From Candidatus Kapaibacterium sp. (GTDB taxonomy: Bacteria > Bacteroidota > Ignavibacteria > Kapaibacteriales > UBA2268), in assembly GCA_026390695.1 (NCBI GenBank), contig JAPLFL010000126.1, positions 1-64,000 on the forward strand: DNA of 64,000 nt, written 5' to 3'. How positions within the stretch are numbered: the stretch's first letter is position 1; each line of letters starts with the position of its first letter. Below the pieces are notes generated by a model that was given only the letters and a program-made list of their open reading frames with translations, ran no database searches and had not been told where the DNA came from. Positions 28,005-35,673 of this stretch are shown in pieces. A program made the translations under genes and the position numbers.

Positions 28005-28339
28005 GGATTACCGTCGGATAAAACATCCCGTAGGTAGGAAATTTAGACATCCAATGTTTTCAAAACATTGGATGTCTTTATTGGCAAAGCGGCGCTGCCT
28101 TATGCTGGAATTTGCAGAAGCGGGAAGTGGCGGAAATAAAAAAGCCCTGCGGAGGGGAAGCCCGCCGGATAAAAAATCCGGTAGAGGAAATTTAGACATC
28201 CAATGTTTTCAAAACATTGGATGTCTTTATTGGCAAAGCGGCGCTGCTATATGCTTGAATTTGCAGAAGCGGGAACGGGGGAAATAAAAAGCCCTGCGGA
28301 GGGGATTCCCGCCGGATAAAACATCCGACGGGAGGGGAA
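28003..28339 (+). repeat. 149-bp repeat array, block 2 (two palindromic units)
   Basis: The same 31-base palindromes recur at 28046-28076 and 28195-28225, again 149 bases apart, in the same orientation as block 1. The block opens with GGATTACCGTCGGATAAAAC and ends with the hairpin CCCGCCGGAT / ATCCGACGGG at 28308-28332. Block 1 and block 2 together flank the RelE-type module. Confidence 0.85.
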
Positions 28340-28365
28340 ACATCATTATAAGAGCAAATTTATGG

Positions 28366-29262
28366 TTAAATAAATTTCCAAATATCCTCGATCAATAAAT
28401 TGTCAAAGGTCTTAATATTATCTTTGAGAATACTTTCAGTCTGCATATTCGGTCTGATGTCGCAATAATAAACTCCATCAAGTGGATTCAGTTTTACAGT
28501 ATAACCTTTAAAGTGTCCCGGAAGAAAAGTTGAATTGATTCCATATTCATTATCTTTTTTAGTATTTTTTCTTTGAACATCGTTTAAAAAAATCGCTATG
28601 TGTGGAGTTGCTTTTTCTGTGAGTTTGTTGTAAAGGAATTTATCGATGAAAATTTTATCAATGCGGTCTTTGCTTGATGTTTTGATAGAGCCTATAACTT
28701 TTACTTCATTATCTTTTTCAATGATCAAATCATGTTGATAACTCATATTGAATTGTGGTTCGTTTGCGACAATAATCGGAACTTGAATAACTCCAGAATT
28801 GCAAGTAATTCCGATTTCACGAATGATTAAACGAATGAAGTGTTCAAACAAATCACCGTTTAATTTCCTTGCTGTATTTGATTTTCCAGCAGGTAAACCG
28901 TCTAATGCTGAACCAACAGATTGTTGAATTGTATAAGTTGCGTTATTAAGAATTGATCTTAAATCTTCATCTTTCCTATTAATAGTTTTTATACTCTGCA
29001 AAACCTTTAAAAATTCCTTTGAAGTTTTTGCAAATGTCTTTGCATCATACATCAGATTAGAATTGATTGGTCTTGTGATTTGAAAATTACCTTCTTTCTT
29101 GTATTGATAGAAACGGTAATGATTTTCATTTTGAGAAATGATAGTTGCTTGAAGATTATCACTAATATAATTCAAATATTCATCACAGAAAGAGATATAA
29201 GCCTTCAAGTCAAAGAAATTATTTTTATCTTTGGCTTTATTAACCAGTTTAATTAAGTTCAT
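28366..29262 (-). CDS. Probable type II restriction endonuclease
   Basis: 298 residues overlapping the methyltransferase gene by four bases. A PD-(D/E)XK-like centre is visible around YQHDLIIEKDNEVKVIGSIK near residues 173-192, with Asp, Glu and Lys candidates. SSKDRIDKIFIDKF and HIAIFLNDVQR follow. I do not recognise a named enzyme; some features recall the CCGG-cutting group but that is a guess. The role follows from the partner: nucleases in this position cut the site that the adjacent enzyme protects. Confidence 0.7.
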   Translation of the reverse strand: MNLIKLVNKAKDKNNFFDLKAYISFCDEYLNYISDNLQATIISQNENHYRFYQYKKEGNFQITRPINSNLMYDAKTFAKTSKEFLKVLQSIKTINRKDEDLRSILNNATYTIQQSVGSALDGLPAGKSNTARKLNGDLFEHFIRLIIREIGITCNSGVIQVPIIVANEPQFNMSYQHDLIIEKDNEVKVIGSIKTSSKDRIDKIFIDKFLYNKLTEKATPHIAIFLNDVQRKNTKKDNEYGINSTFLPGHFKGYTVKLNPLDGVYYCDIRPNMQTESILKDNIKTFDNLLIEDIWKFI

Positions 29263-30245
29263 CTTATTGAGTTTCTCCTTTTTTGATTTTCAAAATCGTA
29301 TTTAATCCATTTCTCAATACTCCAATTTTCAACAATATCCAGACGATGAACTGCCCAATCTAAATACTCTGGAGATAAATCGCAAGACATCCATTTTCGT
29401 TGAAGTTGTTCAGCACAAACCGGAGTTGTTCCTGAACCGCAAAAAGGGTCAAGCACAATATCACCAATATTTGAAGATGCTAATATAATTTTTCGTAAAA
29501 GTTCTTCCGGTTTCTGTGTCGGGTGAGGGGTTTTTTCATGCATCCCGTTGCAAGTTGTCGGTACTTCAATAATATCTTGCGGAATTTCTATAACATCTTT
29601 TGGTTTTGCTCCAAATTGATTTGGTTCCCATAAGTGATTCCCATTCTTACCATTGCCATATTGACTTGTCTCCGCTTGTGGATGACTTGGATATTTCAAA
29701 GTATGCTCACTATAAGGAATACGAATTTCGTCTATATTGAAAGTAAAATTCTTTGTCTTTCGAAAATGCAAAATACTTTCGTGACTTCTTCCCCAATCAC
29801 TGCCAAGATTTGCTTTGTTTTTATAGTTCCAGATAATCCAACGACAACCTTTGAAGTATTTCGTTGCAGGATGTTTCAAATCAGCAAGAATTTCAGAGAA
29901 ACCACAAATATAAAGAGTGCCCGTTGGTTTCAAAACTTTTGCAGCTTGTTCAATCCATTGCATAGAAAACTTGATGTATTCTTCCTGACTTTCAAAAGTG
30001 TCCCAATCTGCTTTCTTAATGTTGTAGGGTGGGTCAGCAAAAATCAAATCAACACTTTCAGAATCTAATGATTTAAGCCATTCAATGCTGTTGCCTTGCC
30101 AAAGTTGTCCATTTGGGTGTTGATAGAATAAAGTCGGCAATTCATTTTGATTTTGAGTAAAGTTAGCAAGTAAGCGTTCACCTTTCTGTTGAACCTCACC
30201 GAAGAATGTCGGCAATTCCTTATTTCTTAATAGAGTATTTCTCAT
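29259..30245 (-). CDS. Site-specific DNA methyltransferase (beta class)
   Basis: 328 residues. Motif IV DPPYNIKKADWD is at residues 71-82 and the SAM-binding motif DPFCGSGTTPVC is near 263, so motif IV precedes motif I: the beta order used by N4-cytosine and N6-adenine methyltransferases. The TRD lies between, around NGNHLWEPNQFGAKPKDVIE. HPTQKPEELLRKII is the usual motif X-like segment. Forms a type II restriction-modification pair with the gene downstream. Target sequence cannot be read from the protein. Confidence 0.9.
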   Translation of the reverse strand: MRNTLLRNKELPTFFGEVQQKGERLLANFTQNQNELPTLFYQHPNGQLWQGNSIEWLKSLDSESVDLIFADPPYNIKKADWDTFESQEEYIKFSMQWIEQAAKVLKPTGTLYICGFSEILADLKHPATKYFKGCRWIIWNYKNKANLGSDWGRSHESILHFRKTKNFTFNIDEIRIPYSEHTLKYPSHPQAETSQYGNGKNGNHLWEPNQFGAKPKDVIEIPQDIIEVPTTCNGMHEKTPHPTQKPEELLRKIILASSNIGDIVLDPFCGSGTTPVCAEQLQRKWMSCDLSPEYLDWAVHRLDIVENWSIEKWIKYDFENQKRRNSIR

Positions 30246-30465
30246 TTCGATTGAATTTTAAGTAAAGCACTGTTTGTAAAACAAAAAAGATCACTCATTC
30301 CAATATAAAATTTATCAAATTTCCCAAACATTTCATTTAGACCATTCAATTTTAACATTCATTTTATTTTCTCCTAATATTTTACAAACATCAACAATTA
30401 CAAAACTAAGCATATTTCAATAAAAATCATTAAAATTCATAACAATTACCAAAATATTTTTTTCA

Positions 30466-30498
30466 ATTCATCCGATGACTCCCAGTCATCGGATGAAT
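30466..30498 (-). terminator. Hairpin after the second fibronectin-III gene
   Basis: Perfect 14-bp stem ATTCATCCGATGAC / GTCATCGGATGAAT with loop TCCCA, 15 bases after the gene's stop. Core sequence matches the hairpin at 13953-13983. The preceding gap 30246-30465 has no gene. Confidence 0.7.
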
Positions 30499-30512
30499 AT
30501 TTATAATTACAC

Positions 30513-31463
30513 TCACGTCGGATTTACCGGCACATCCACCATCACTACCGCACTTGAGGCAGATTCTCGATATGAGTTTTTCGCTACCACATAAAAATAA
30601 TAGCGCTTGTTCTCAACTGATGCCTCGGAATAGGAATTTGTCGCTGGCTCGGCTATTTGATTGTAAATCCCTGCCGCTGCACCAACTGCCACTATACTCT
30701 CATACACTCTATAGCTCGTCGCGCCCGCAACTGCACCCCAATTTACATTGATTGTCAGCGGCAAACCGGGCCCGGTCAAGCTGATTGCCATGTCAGGCGG
30801 CGCGGCAAGAGAAGCATAATAGGTGAACAGCAGTTCCGCCGCAAAATCTCCGAAACCGCCCGCATTCCGCGCACGTACCCGATAATGCTTTGAAACGCCG
30901 GAACTTGGCGTATATATGAATGTTAGCGAAACATCTGCATAAATCTCCGACCAATCGGTTCCGTTGTCGCTTGCTTCGATCTGATAACTCGTGGCATTCG
31001 TAATCGCGTCCCATGAAAAGGTGTTAGTCGAAAAATTATATGCAAAATTAGCCGGCGAGGTGAGTGCGCCACCCGTTCCACCCGCGCCGTAAATCACGTA
31101 ATCATTATACTTAGCCTGATTCGTGCTGGCAAAAACCCGTTTGCCGACATCACAATAGTTGGACACCTTGGCATAAAGCGCATTCCCCGCCGCAATACGT
31201 TCTTCGGTCTTATTATCGCGCTCATTGATTGCCGTATTCTGCGCATTCCGTGCAGCTTCGTAATCATCGTTGGCAGTAGCAAAGGCAGTGAGCATACCGG
31301 TAGTCAATCCGGTTGAAGCTAAGTCAGACAGGAAGCTAATCATAATAGTATGAACGCTTCGGGCAGTGACTAACAGCTTATCTTCAGAAAAATTATTCAT
31401 TCCGGTAATACCATTGTAAAACTCTCCCCCTCGAGTAGCCGCTGCAGAACTTATTTTAAACAT
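30513..31463 (-). CDS. Paralogous fibronectin type III protein
   Basis: 316 residues, no signal peptide. A ~130-residue helical N-terminal part ends in RIAAGNALYAKVSNYCDVGK and KYNDYVIYGAG, matching the equivalent part of 13013-13948. Two fibronectin type III modules follow, about 135-220 (FAYNFSTNTFSWDAITNATS) and 225-316 (LTINVNWGAVAGATSYRVYE ... RYYFYVVAKN). The helical segment is shorter than in the paralogue. GC content is visibly higher than its neighbours, especially in the FN3 part, which may mean recent acquisition. A TATTTTTG (-7-like) lies at 31504-31511 on its strand. Single-gene unit with a downstream hairpin. Function unknown. Confidence 0.85.
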   Translation of the reverse strand: MFKISSAAATRGGEFYNGITGMNNFSEDKLLVTARSVHTIMISFLSDLASTGLTTGMLTAFATANDDYEAARNAQNTAINERDNKTEERIAAGNALYAKVSNYCDVGKRVFASTNQAKYNDYVIYGAGGTGGALTSPANFAYNFSTNTFSWDAITNATSYQIEASDNGTDWSEIYADVSLTFIYTPSSGVSKHYRVRARNAGGFGDFAAELLFTYYASLAAPPDMAISLTGPGLPLTINVNWGAVAGATSYRVYESIVAVGAAAGIYNQIAEPATNSYSEASVENKRYYFYVVAKNSYRESASSAVVMVDVPVNPT

Positions 31464-31606
31464 TTTCCAAACCTATTCTTTCGTCCGTCAAACATTCATA
31501 ATACAAAAATAACTATTTTTCAAAAAGCAGTTATTAACAATTTGATTTTCTTTCAAATATTCTTAATCATGAAAAAAGGAAACGCCCCGATAGGGACATT
31601 GCCTTC

Positions 31607-31668
31607 ATTGCCGTTCTATTTACAATATTGGTTGATTTTAATTACAGAACGCAAGTTAGACAAGTCTT
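31607..31668 (+). repeat. Direct repeat, left copy, flanking the PIN module
   Basis: Starts ATTGCCGTTCTATTTACA, contains ATTGGTTGATTTTAATTA and ends AGAACGCAAGTTAGACAAGT. It is imperfectly repeated in the same orientation at 32390-32452. The arms TTGC.GTTCT and AGAACGCAA can pair. The stretch 31464-31606 contains nothing else visible. Confidence 0.6.
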
Positions 31669-31693
31669 ATATATAAAAAATATTAAAATTATC

Positions 31694-31861
31694 TCAAGTC
31701 ATTTTATTATTCCAATCTTTAATATTGTATTTAACCTTTAACTCCTTGACACTATCTGTAATGAATTCGGTTAAATTTTTATAATTGCTTTTTTGATAAT
31801 CTTCAATTACTTTTTCTTTCATTAACCATACTTCCAATAGCGAATCATCAATCTTTGTCAT
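31694..31861 (-). CDS. Small protein (55 aa) next to a decayed PIN toxin; possible partner
   Basis: MTKIDDSLLEVWLMKEKVIE ... YQKSNYKNLTEFITDSVKEL, then KVKYNIKDWNNKMT. The frame is intact, with TGGAGGTTTTAT (good ribosome-binding site) before the ATG. Small proteins of this shape accompany PIN-domain toxins in several phyla, so an antitoxin role is plausible. The gene starts at the 3' end of the PIN remnant, as expected for coupled genes. Confidence 0.6.
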   Translation of the reverse strand: MTKIDDSLLEVWLMKEKVIEDYQKSNYKNLTEFITDSVKELKVKYNIKDWNNKMT

Positions 31862-31863
31862 AT

Positions 31864-32324
31864 AAAACCTCCATAGGATTTAATAATAAAATCGAATTTG
31901 TATGTCCATTCAAATTATTTATTTCATTTGTACTTTAATATTTGAAAGATGTTTGAAATTCCATGATAGTAAAATATCAAATTTATGAAATGTATCAAAT
32001 GCCAAATGTAATGAATCTTCAGCTTGCTTTTAAGGAACAATCCCATTTGATAAATAAAGTACAGAAAGAGAATTAATATTTAAATTTAGATGCCCAAAAA
32101 CCCTAATTTTGTAATGTTCAATTGCTCTAAATAATTTATTTAGCTTTTCAGGATTAGTAGTATTCCCAATTTCTCTTAAAACAATATCAGAAATATAAAC
32201 ATCAAAATCATTTAAATAATTTTCAAAAAAATCAACCGTAACTTCTTTCTTCTCTGACGCATCGTCAGCAAACAAGAAATTTATAACTGATGTATCAAAA
32301 ATATAATTTAAGCTTCTTTTCCAT
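31864..32324 (-). pseudogene. PIN-domain toxin (VapC-like), frameshifted and interrupted
   Basis: Reading the minus strand from ATG 32324, MEKKLK is followed by a one-base shift into YIFDTSVINFLFADD, the acidic N-terminal PIN motif. The open part (32030-32275) gives DFDVYISDIVLREIGNTTN and more. A TAA then replaces a codon after LYLSNGIVP, and the frame goes on KQAEDSLHLAFDTFHKFDIL LSWNFKHLSNI, carrying the second and third PIN acid motifs. A second one-base shift near QMK leads into INNLNGHTNSILLLNPMEVL. At least three lesions, so no functional RNase is expected. The family is clear from the three conserved motifs. Confidence 0.75.
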
Positions 32325-32389
32325 TTACAAAAATAATCAAATTATGTTACATTCCAAAATAATATAAAACCATTAAGTGGCGTGCCTCT

Positions 32390-32452
32390 ATTGCCGTTCT
32401 CTCGTGTTTAAATTGGTCGATTTCAACTAAGAACGAAAGTAAGACAAATCTT
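32390..32452 (+). repeat. Direct repeat, right copy, flanking the PIN module
   Basis: Starts ATTGCCGTTCTCTCGTGT, contains ATTGGTCGATTTCAACTA and ends AGAACGAAAGTAAGACAAAT. It matches 31607-31668 in orientation and length. Confidence 0.6.
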
Positions 32453-32559
32453 TCATTTAAAGTTTTTTATTTTTTCTAAGTCATTTCAATTCCATTTATT
32501 AAATTCATTAATAATCCAATACAAAATTAAGCATATTCGTATTCAACCTTCATCGGTTG

Positions 32560-32721
32560 TTAATTATGTTTTGAAGCATTCAATACTTCTATTTCAACAA
32601 TATTGCCGTCCTTATCATAATCAATAATAATTCCAGCCTTATCTTCATCGGTTTCAATAATTTCCGCATCACTGAACTGTATGTTCATTACATCAACATC
32701 TTTATCATATTTTATTTTCAT
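32560..32721 (-). CDS. DUF2283-family small protein
   Basis: 53 residues beginning MKIKYDKDVDVMNIQFSDAE and containing DKAGIIIDYDKDGNIVEIEV. This is the usual DUF2283 pattern, a small beta-rich protein often coded next to DUF4258 as a suspected toxin-antitoxin partner. No DUF4258 gene is present here; it lies 94 bases after tsaB and could be the last gene of that transcript. It is too short for the supplied ORF threshold, but the frame and family match are clear. Confidence 0.8.
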   Translation of the reverse strand: MKIKYDKDVDVMNIQFSDAEIIETDEDKAGIIIDYDKDGNIVEIEVLNASKHN

Positions 32722-32815
32722 AATTGTTCCCTTATTAAGATGATTAAAATCCGTGAAATCCTATAATCGGTTTAATCCGTGATTTAGGATTATCAAATGT
32801 CATTTTTTTTCTCTC

Positions 32816-33475
32816 TCAAACTTCCTTTGGAACAAAATCAAGAATATATGTCGGGGTAAAAGATTTAGCATCTGTGAAAGTGGAATTTAAATATAACGAG
32901 ACAGCTTTCCGGGCAATTGTTGAAGCATTTAAAATCTCAGAAATATTTAACCATCTGGAATCCTGTGGTTTTAAATTTTGCTGACATAAAAATAGGGTTT
33001 TTTCTGCATTGAAAGAATTCAATACATCCATTGTTGAGGTTAAAACCTCGGTCAAAGGTGACGAATCTGTATTAAATGTTTGAATATAAATGTTATCCTT
33101 GTGAGATGGGATTGCAACAACAATTTGATCATAAAAAGAGCAGTTTGTCAAATTGCAAGCTTGTTCAGCCACTGCTTCCAAAGTTGGTACGGCAATGAAT
33201 TTAGGAGAATTACCGAAACATAGTCCTTTTGCTAAGGCTGCACCGATTCTTAATCCTGTGAACGAACCGGGACCGGCACTTACTGCAACAGCATGGATGT
33301 CAGTAATTTTCAAATTGAAGTCAGGAAGTATCCGGTTCACATATTCGGATAATAATCGATCGTGACTATTTGTAATGTATGCAGAATATTCAGCTATTAA
33401 TTTATTTCTTTCTGTGAGGCTAATACTGCAAATTGTTCCAGAGCTTTCAATAGCTAATATAATTGGTTCTGTCAA
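32816..33475 (-). CDS. tsaB: tRNA threonylcarbamoyladenosine biosynthesis protein TsaB
   Basis: 219 residues with the ASKHA opening ILAIESSGTICSISL and the signature VSAGPGSFTGLRIGAALAKG. TsaB is the inactive paralogue that holds TsaD (Kae1) in the complex making the t6A37 base of ANN-reading tRNAs. Length is typical. It begins 27 bases after the CheZ-like gene. Confidence 0.95.
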   Translation of the reverse strand: MTEPIILAIESSGTICSISLTERNKLIAEYSAYITNSHDRLLSEYVNRILPDFNLKITDIHAVAVSAGPGSFTGLRIGAALAKGLCFGNSPKFIAVPTLEAVAEQACNLTNCSFYDQIVVAIPSHKDNIYIQTFNTDSSPLTEVLTSTMDVLNSFNAEKTLFLCQQNLKPQDSRWLNISEILNASTIARKAVSLYLNSTFTDAKSFTPTYILDFVPKEV

Positions 33476-33502
33476 ATTTATTCCAAAGTAATTTTTAAAA
33501 TT

Positions 33503-34471
33503 CTAATTTGCAAAAAGTGCGTCAATATCGTCAAGATCAATTTCTTCGTCTGCATCGGTTCCGGTATCAAATAGAGAATTAATATCATCTTGAGAAACAG
33601 TCTCATTTCCTGAATCTGATACATCGCTAAAAGCAACTTCGGAATTAGAACCGGAAAATAAAGCGTCAATATTTGCTGAGTCAAGATTATCTTCCATATC
33701 AGATTCGTCAAGAGTACCATCTGCCATTTTTTGCATGAACGAATCCACATCCCTCTGACGTGTCTCTTTTGATATAATTGCATTAATTGCATGAGGATCA
33801 AATGCAATATCACGGTGCATTTTACTTATCATTGAACTACTGCTACTGACCATATCGGAAAATTCACTTGTATTATAAGAAGCAAGAATTTCGGCAAGTC
33901 TTTTGTGAATGGAGGTAATCAAATGATTTACCGCAGCAATTTGCTGAGAAGTGATATCCTGCACCTGCAGGGCCATCATAATATTTGTCAGATCATTATT
34001 AAAATCTGTAATATGATTGTTAATTACATTATTAATCGAGTTATCTGACTGATCAGCCAAGTTTGAGGCAGCACAAAGATTTTTCAGATTAACAGCTAAT
34101 GATATAATATGAGTTGAATTATTCTGATGAGGCTGACTCAGTAAGGCTTCGGAAAGAAGATTTGCCTGTTCCTTCAAATCATTCAGAGTCTTAAAAGAAG
34201 AATTAAGTTCATTTGTAAATATCCCAAGTTTTGATAAAAGGCTGTCAACAGTATTTAAAATCTCAGTGGTGGCTGATTCCGTAGCTTCAGTAACTTTAAT
34301 AAGTTTGGAACTTGCCGAAGGCATTTTTTTAATATTATCTTCAATTGAATGATTAATATTCTTCACTATAGGAGCTATCTCCGAAGCAAAAATCAGAACA
34401 TCTTCCAAAAATTTTACTGCTTTTAAATTATCAACTTTTTCTGTGAGTTCCGCCAACAAATGTTCACTCAT
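33503..34471 (-). CDS. CheZ-like chemotaxis phosphatase with repeated FliM-like C-terminal motifs
   Basis: 322 residues. A long helical part (about 1-190) includes MMALQVQDITSQQIAAVNHL; the D-x3-Q pair Asp172/Gln176 matches catalytic Asp143/Gln147 of E. coli CheZ, which hydrolyses CheY-phosphate. An acidic linker follows. Three repeats then appear: NIDALF at 267-272, SQDDINSLF at 293-301 and DIDALF at 315-320. The phrase SQD-(E/D)-I-(D/N)-(A/S)-L is the N-terminal CheY-binding motif of FliM, and CheZ also ends in a CheY-binding helix. So the tail looks like a multivalent CheY tether. It sits between an ABC exporter and tsaB, away from other chemotaxis genes. Confidence 0.78.
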   Translation of the reverse strand: MSEHLLAELTEKVDNLKAVKFLEDVLIFASEIAPIVKNINHSIEDNIKKMPSASSKLIKVTEATESATTEILNTVDSLLSKLGIFTNELNSSFKTLNDLKEQANLLSEALLSQPHQNNSTHIISLAVNLKNLCAASNLADQSDNSINNVINNHITDFNNDLTNIMMALQVQDITSQQIAAVNHLITSIHKRLAEILASYNTSEFSDMVSSSSSMISKMHRDIAFDPHAINAIISKETRQRDVDSFMQKMADGTLDESDMEDNLDSANIDALFSGSNSEVAFSDVSDSGNETVSQDDINSLFDTGTDADEEIDLDDIDALFAN

Positions 34472-34535
34472 TTTTCAATCCAATTAAACTTTTAATTCTT
34501 ATAATTTACGCTTTTTTCTTCTGATTTCATAAATT

Positions 34536-35657
34536 TTATGAAGATACTTTTCTATATCTCCATACTGATAGAATAAGCATAACCATACCATATACAGTTA
34601 AAATCCAGACCTGCTGCAACACATCAAAGAATCCTGCACCTTTTAAAATTACTCTTCGCATAATTTCAATAAAATGAGATATAGGATTAAATAGTGTTAC
34701 AATCTGCGCCCAGTGCGGCATGGATTCAATCGGAGTAAATAAACCGCTCATTAGAATAAAAATTACTACAAAAAACCATGATATAAACATTGCTTGCTGC
34801 TGAGTTTCGGTTACTGTGGAAACAAAAAGAGCGAATGATAGCGCTACAATGAGATATATAGAAGCAAGGCCAAAAATTAGAAAAATATTTCCAACTATTG
34901 GAATATGAAAAAGCACTTTCCCTAAAAATAAGCCGAGAGCAAGGTCAAACATTGCAATAATCCAGAATGGCACTAACTTTCCGGTTATAAACTGATATTT
35001 TTTAATGGGCGTCACATTCAATTGCTCAATAGTTCCCATTTCCTTTTCTTTGACTATATTCATTGAAGTTAGGAACATACCAATAATTGTCACCAGCACA
35101 ACCAGAATGCCCGGTACCATGTAAAATTTAAAATTCAATTCAGGATTATACCAGTATCTCTCCTTTACTGTAATCGTTGAAATAGTAGGCTGAGTCTGTA
35201 TTAGTCTCATACTTTTAACAAGTTCTTTGTTATAATCATAAATAATTTGCGCTGCATAATTCTGTATAATACCGGCAGCAGCGCCATCCACAGCGTTTAA
35301 TATAATTTGTATTTCCGGGAATTCCGATCTTGAAATATTACGTTCAAAGCCCCGTGGTATAATCAGAGCCATTTTTGCGATATTCTTATCAATTTCCTGA
35401 AAAGCTAATTTTTCTGAATTATAATCGGAAACAAATTTGAATCTCCCTGTAGAAGCGAACTTATCGACTAAACTTCTCGAACTGGAACTTTTATCATAGT
35501 CCACCAATGTTACATAAACCAATTTCACTTCAAAATTTGCCGCAAAAACCAGCACCAGAAGCTGAACAATAGGCACAAAGAATATTATCGGCAGCATTTG
35601 TTTATTGCGCCTGATCTGAAGAAATTCTTTCTGTATTAGAAATAATATTGTTCTCAT
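34536..35657 (-). CDS. ABC-2 type exporter permease (YbhR/YbhS-like)
   Basis: 373 residues: one N-terminal helix, a ~150-residue extracytoplasmic domain (KLVYVTLVDYDKSSSSRSLV ...), then five helices. KEKEMGTIEQLNVTPI is the coupling motif of this family. It pairs with the permease upstream; the two are 16 bases apart. With two ATPase genes they form a YbhFSR-type exporter of drugs or lipids. The missing piece is the periplasmic HlyD-like adaptor (YbhG), not seen nearby. Confidence 0.88.
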   Translation of the reverse strand: MRTILFLIQKEFLQIRRNKQMLPIIFFVPIVQLLVLVFAANFEVKLVYVTLVDYDKSSSSRSLVDKFASTGRFKFVSDYNSEKLAFQEIDKNIAKMALIIPRGFERNISRSEFPEIQIILNAVDGAAAGIIQNYAAQIIYDYNKELVKSMRLIQTQPTISTITVKERYWYNPELNFKFYMVPGILVVLVTIIGMFLTSMNIVKEKEMGTIEQLNVTPIKKYQFITGKLVPFWIIAMFDLALGLFLGKVLFHIPIVGNIFLIFGLASIYLIVALSFALFVSTVTETQQQAMFISWFFVVIFILMSGLFTPIESMPHWAQIVTLFNPISHFIEIMRRVILKGAGFFDVLQQVWILTVYGMVMLILSVWRYRKVSS

Positions 35658-35673
35658 AATCTCAAATCCTGCA

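Noticed and set aside
26925-28225. The palindromic repeats as a CRISPR array
   Set aside because: Units are 149 bases with nearly identical spacers between the palindromes. A CRISPR array needs short repeats with unique spacers, and no cas gene is present.
26737-28287. Several open frames (60-90 codons) through the 149-bp repeats
   Set aside because: 149 is not divisible by three, frames change from unit to unit and the same palindrome is read differently; they are repeat artefacts.
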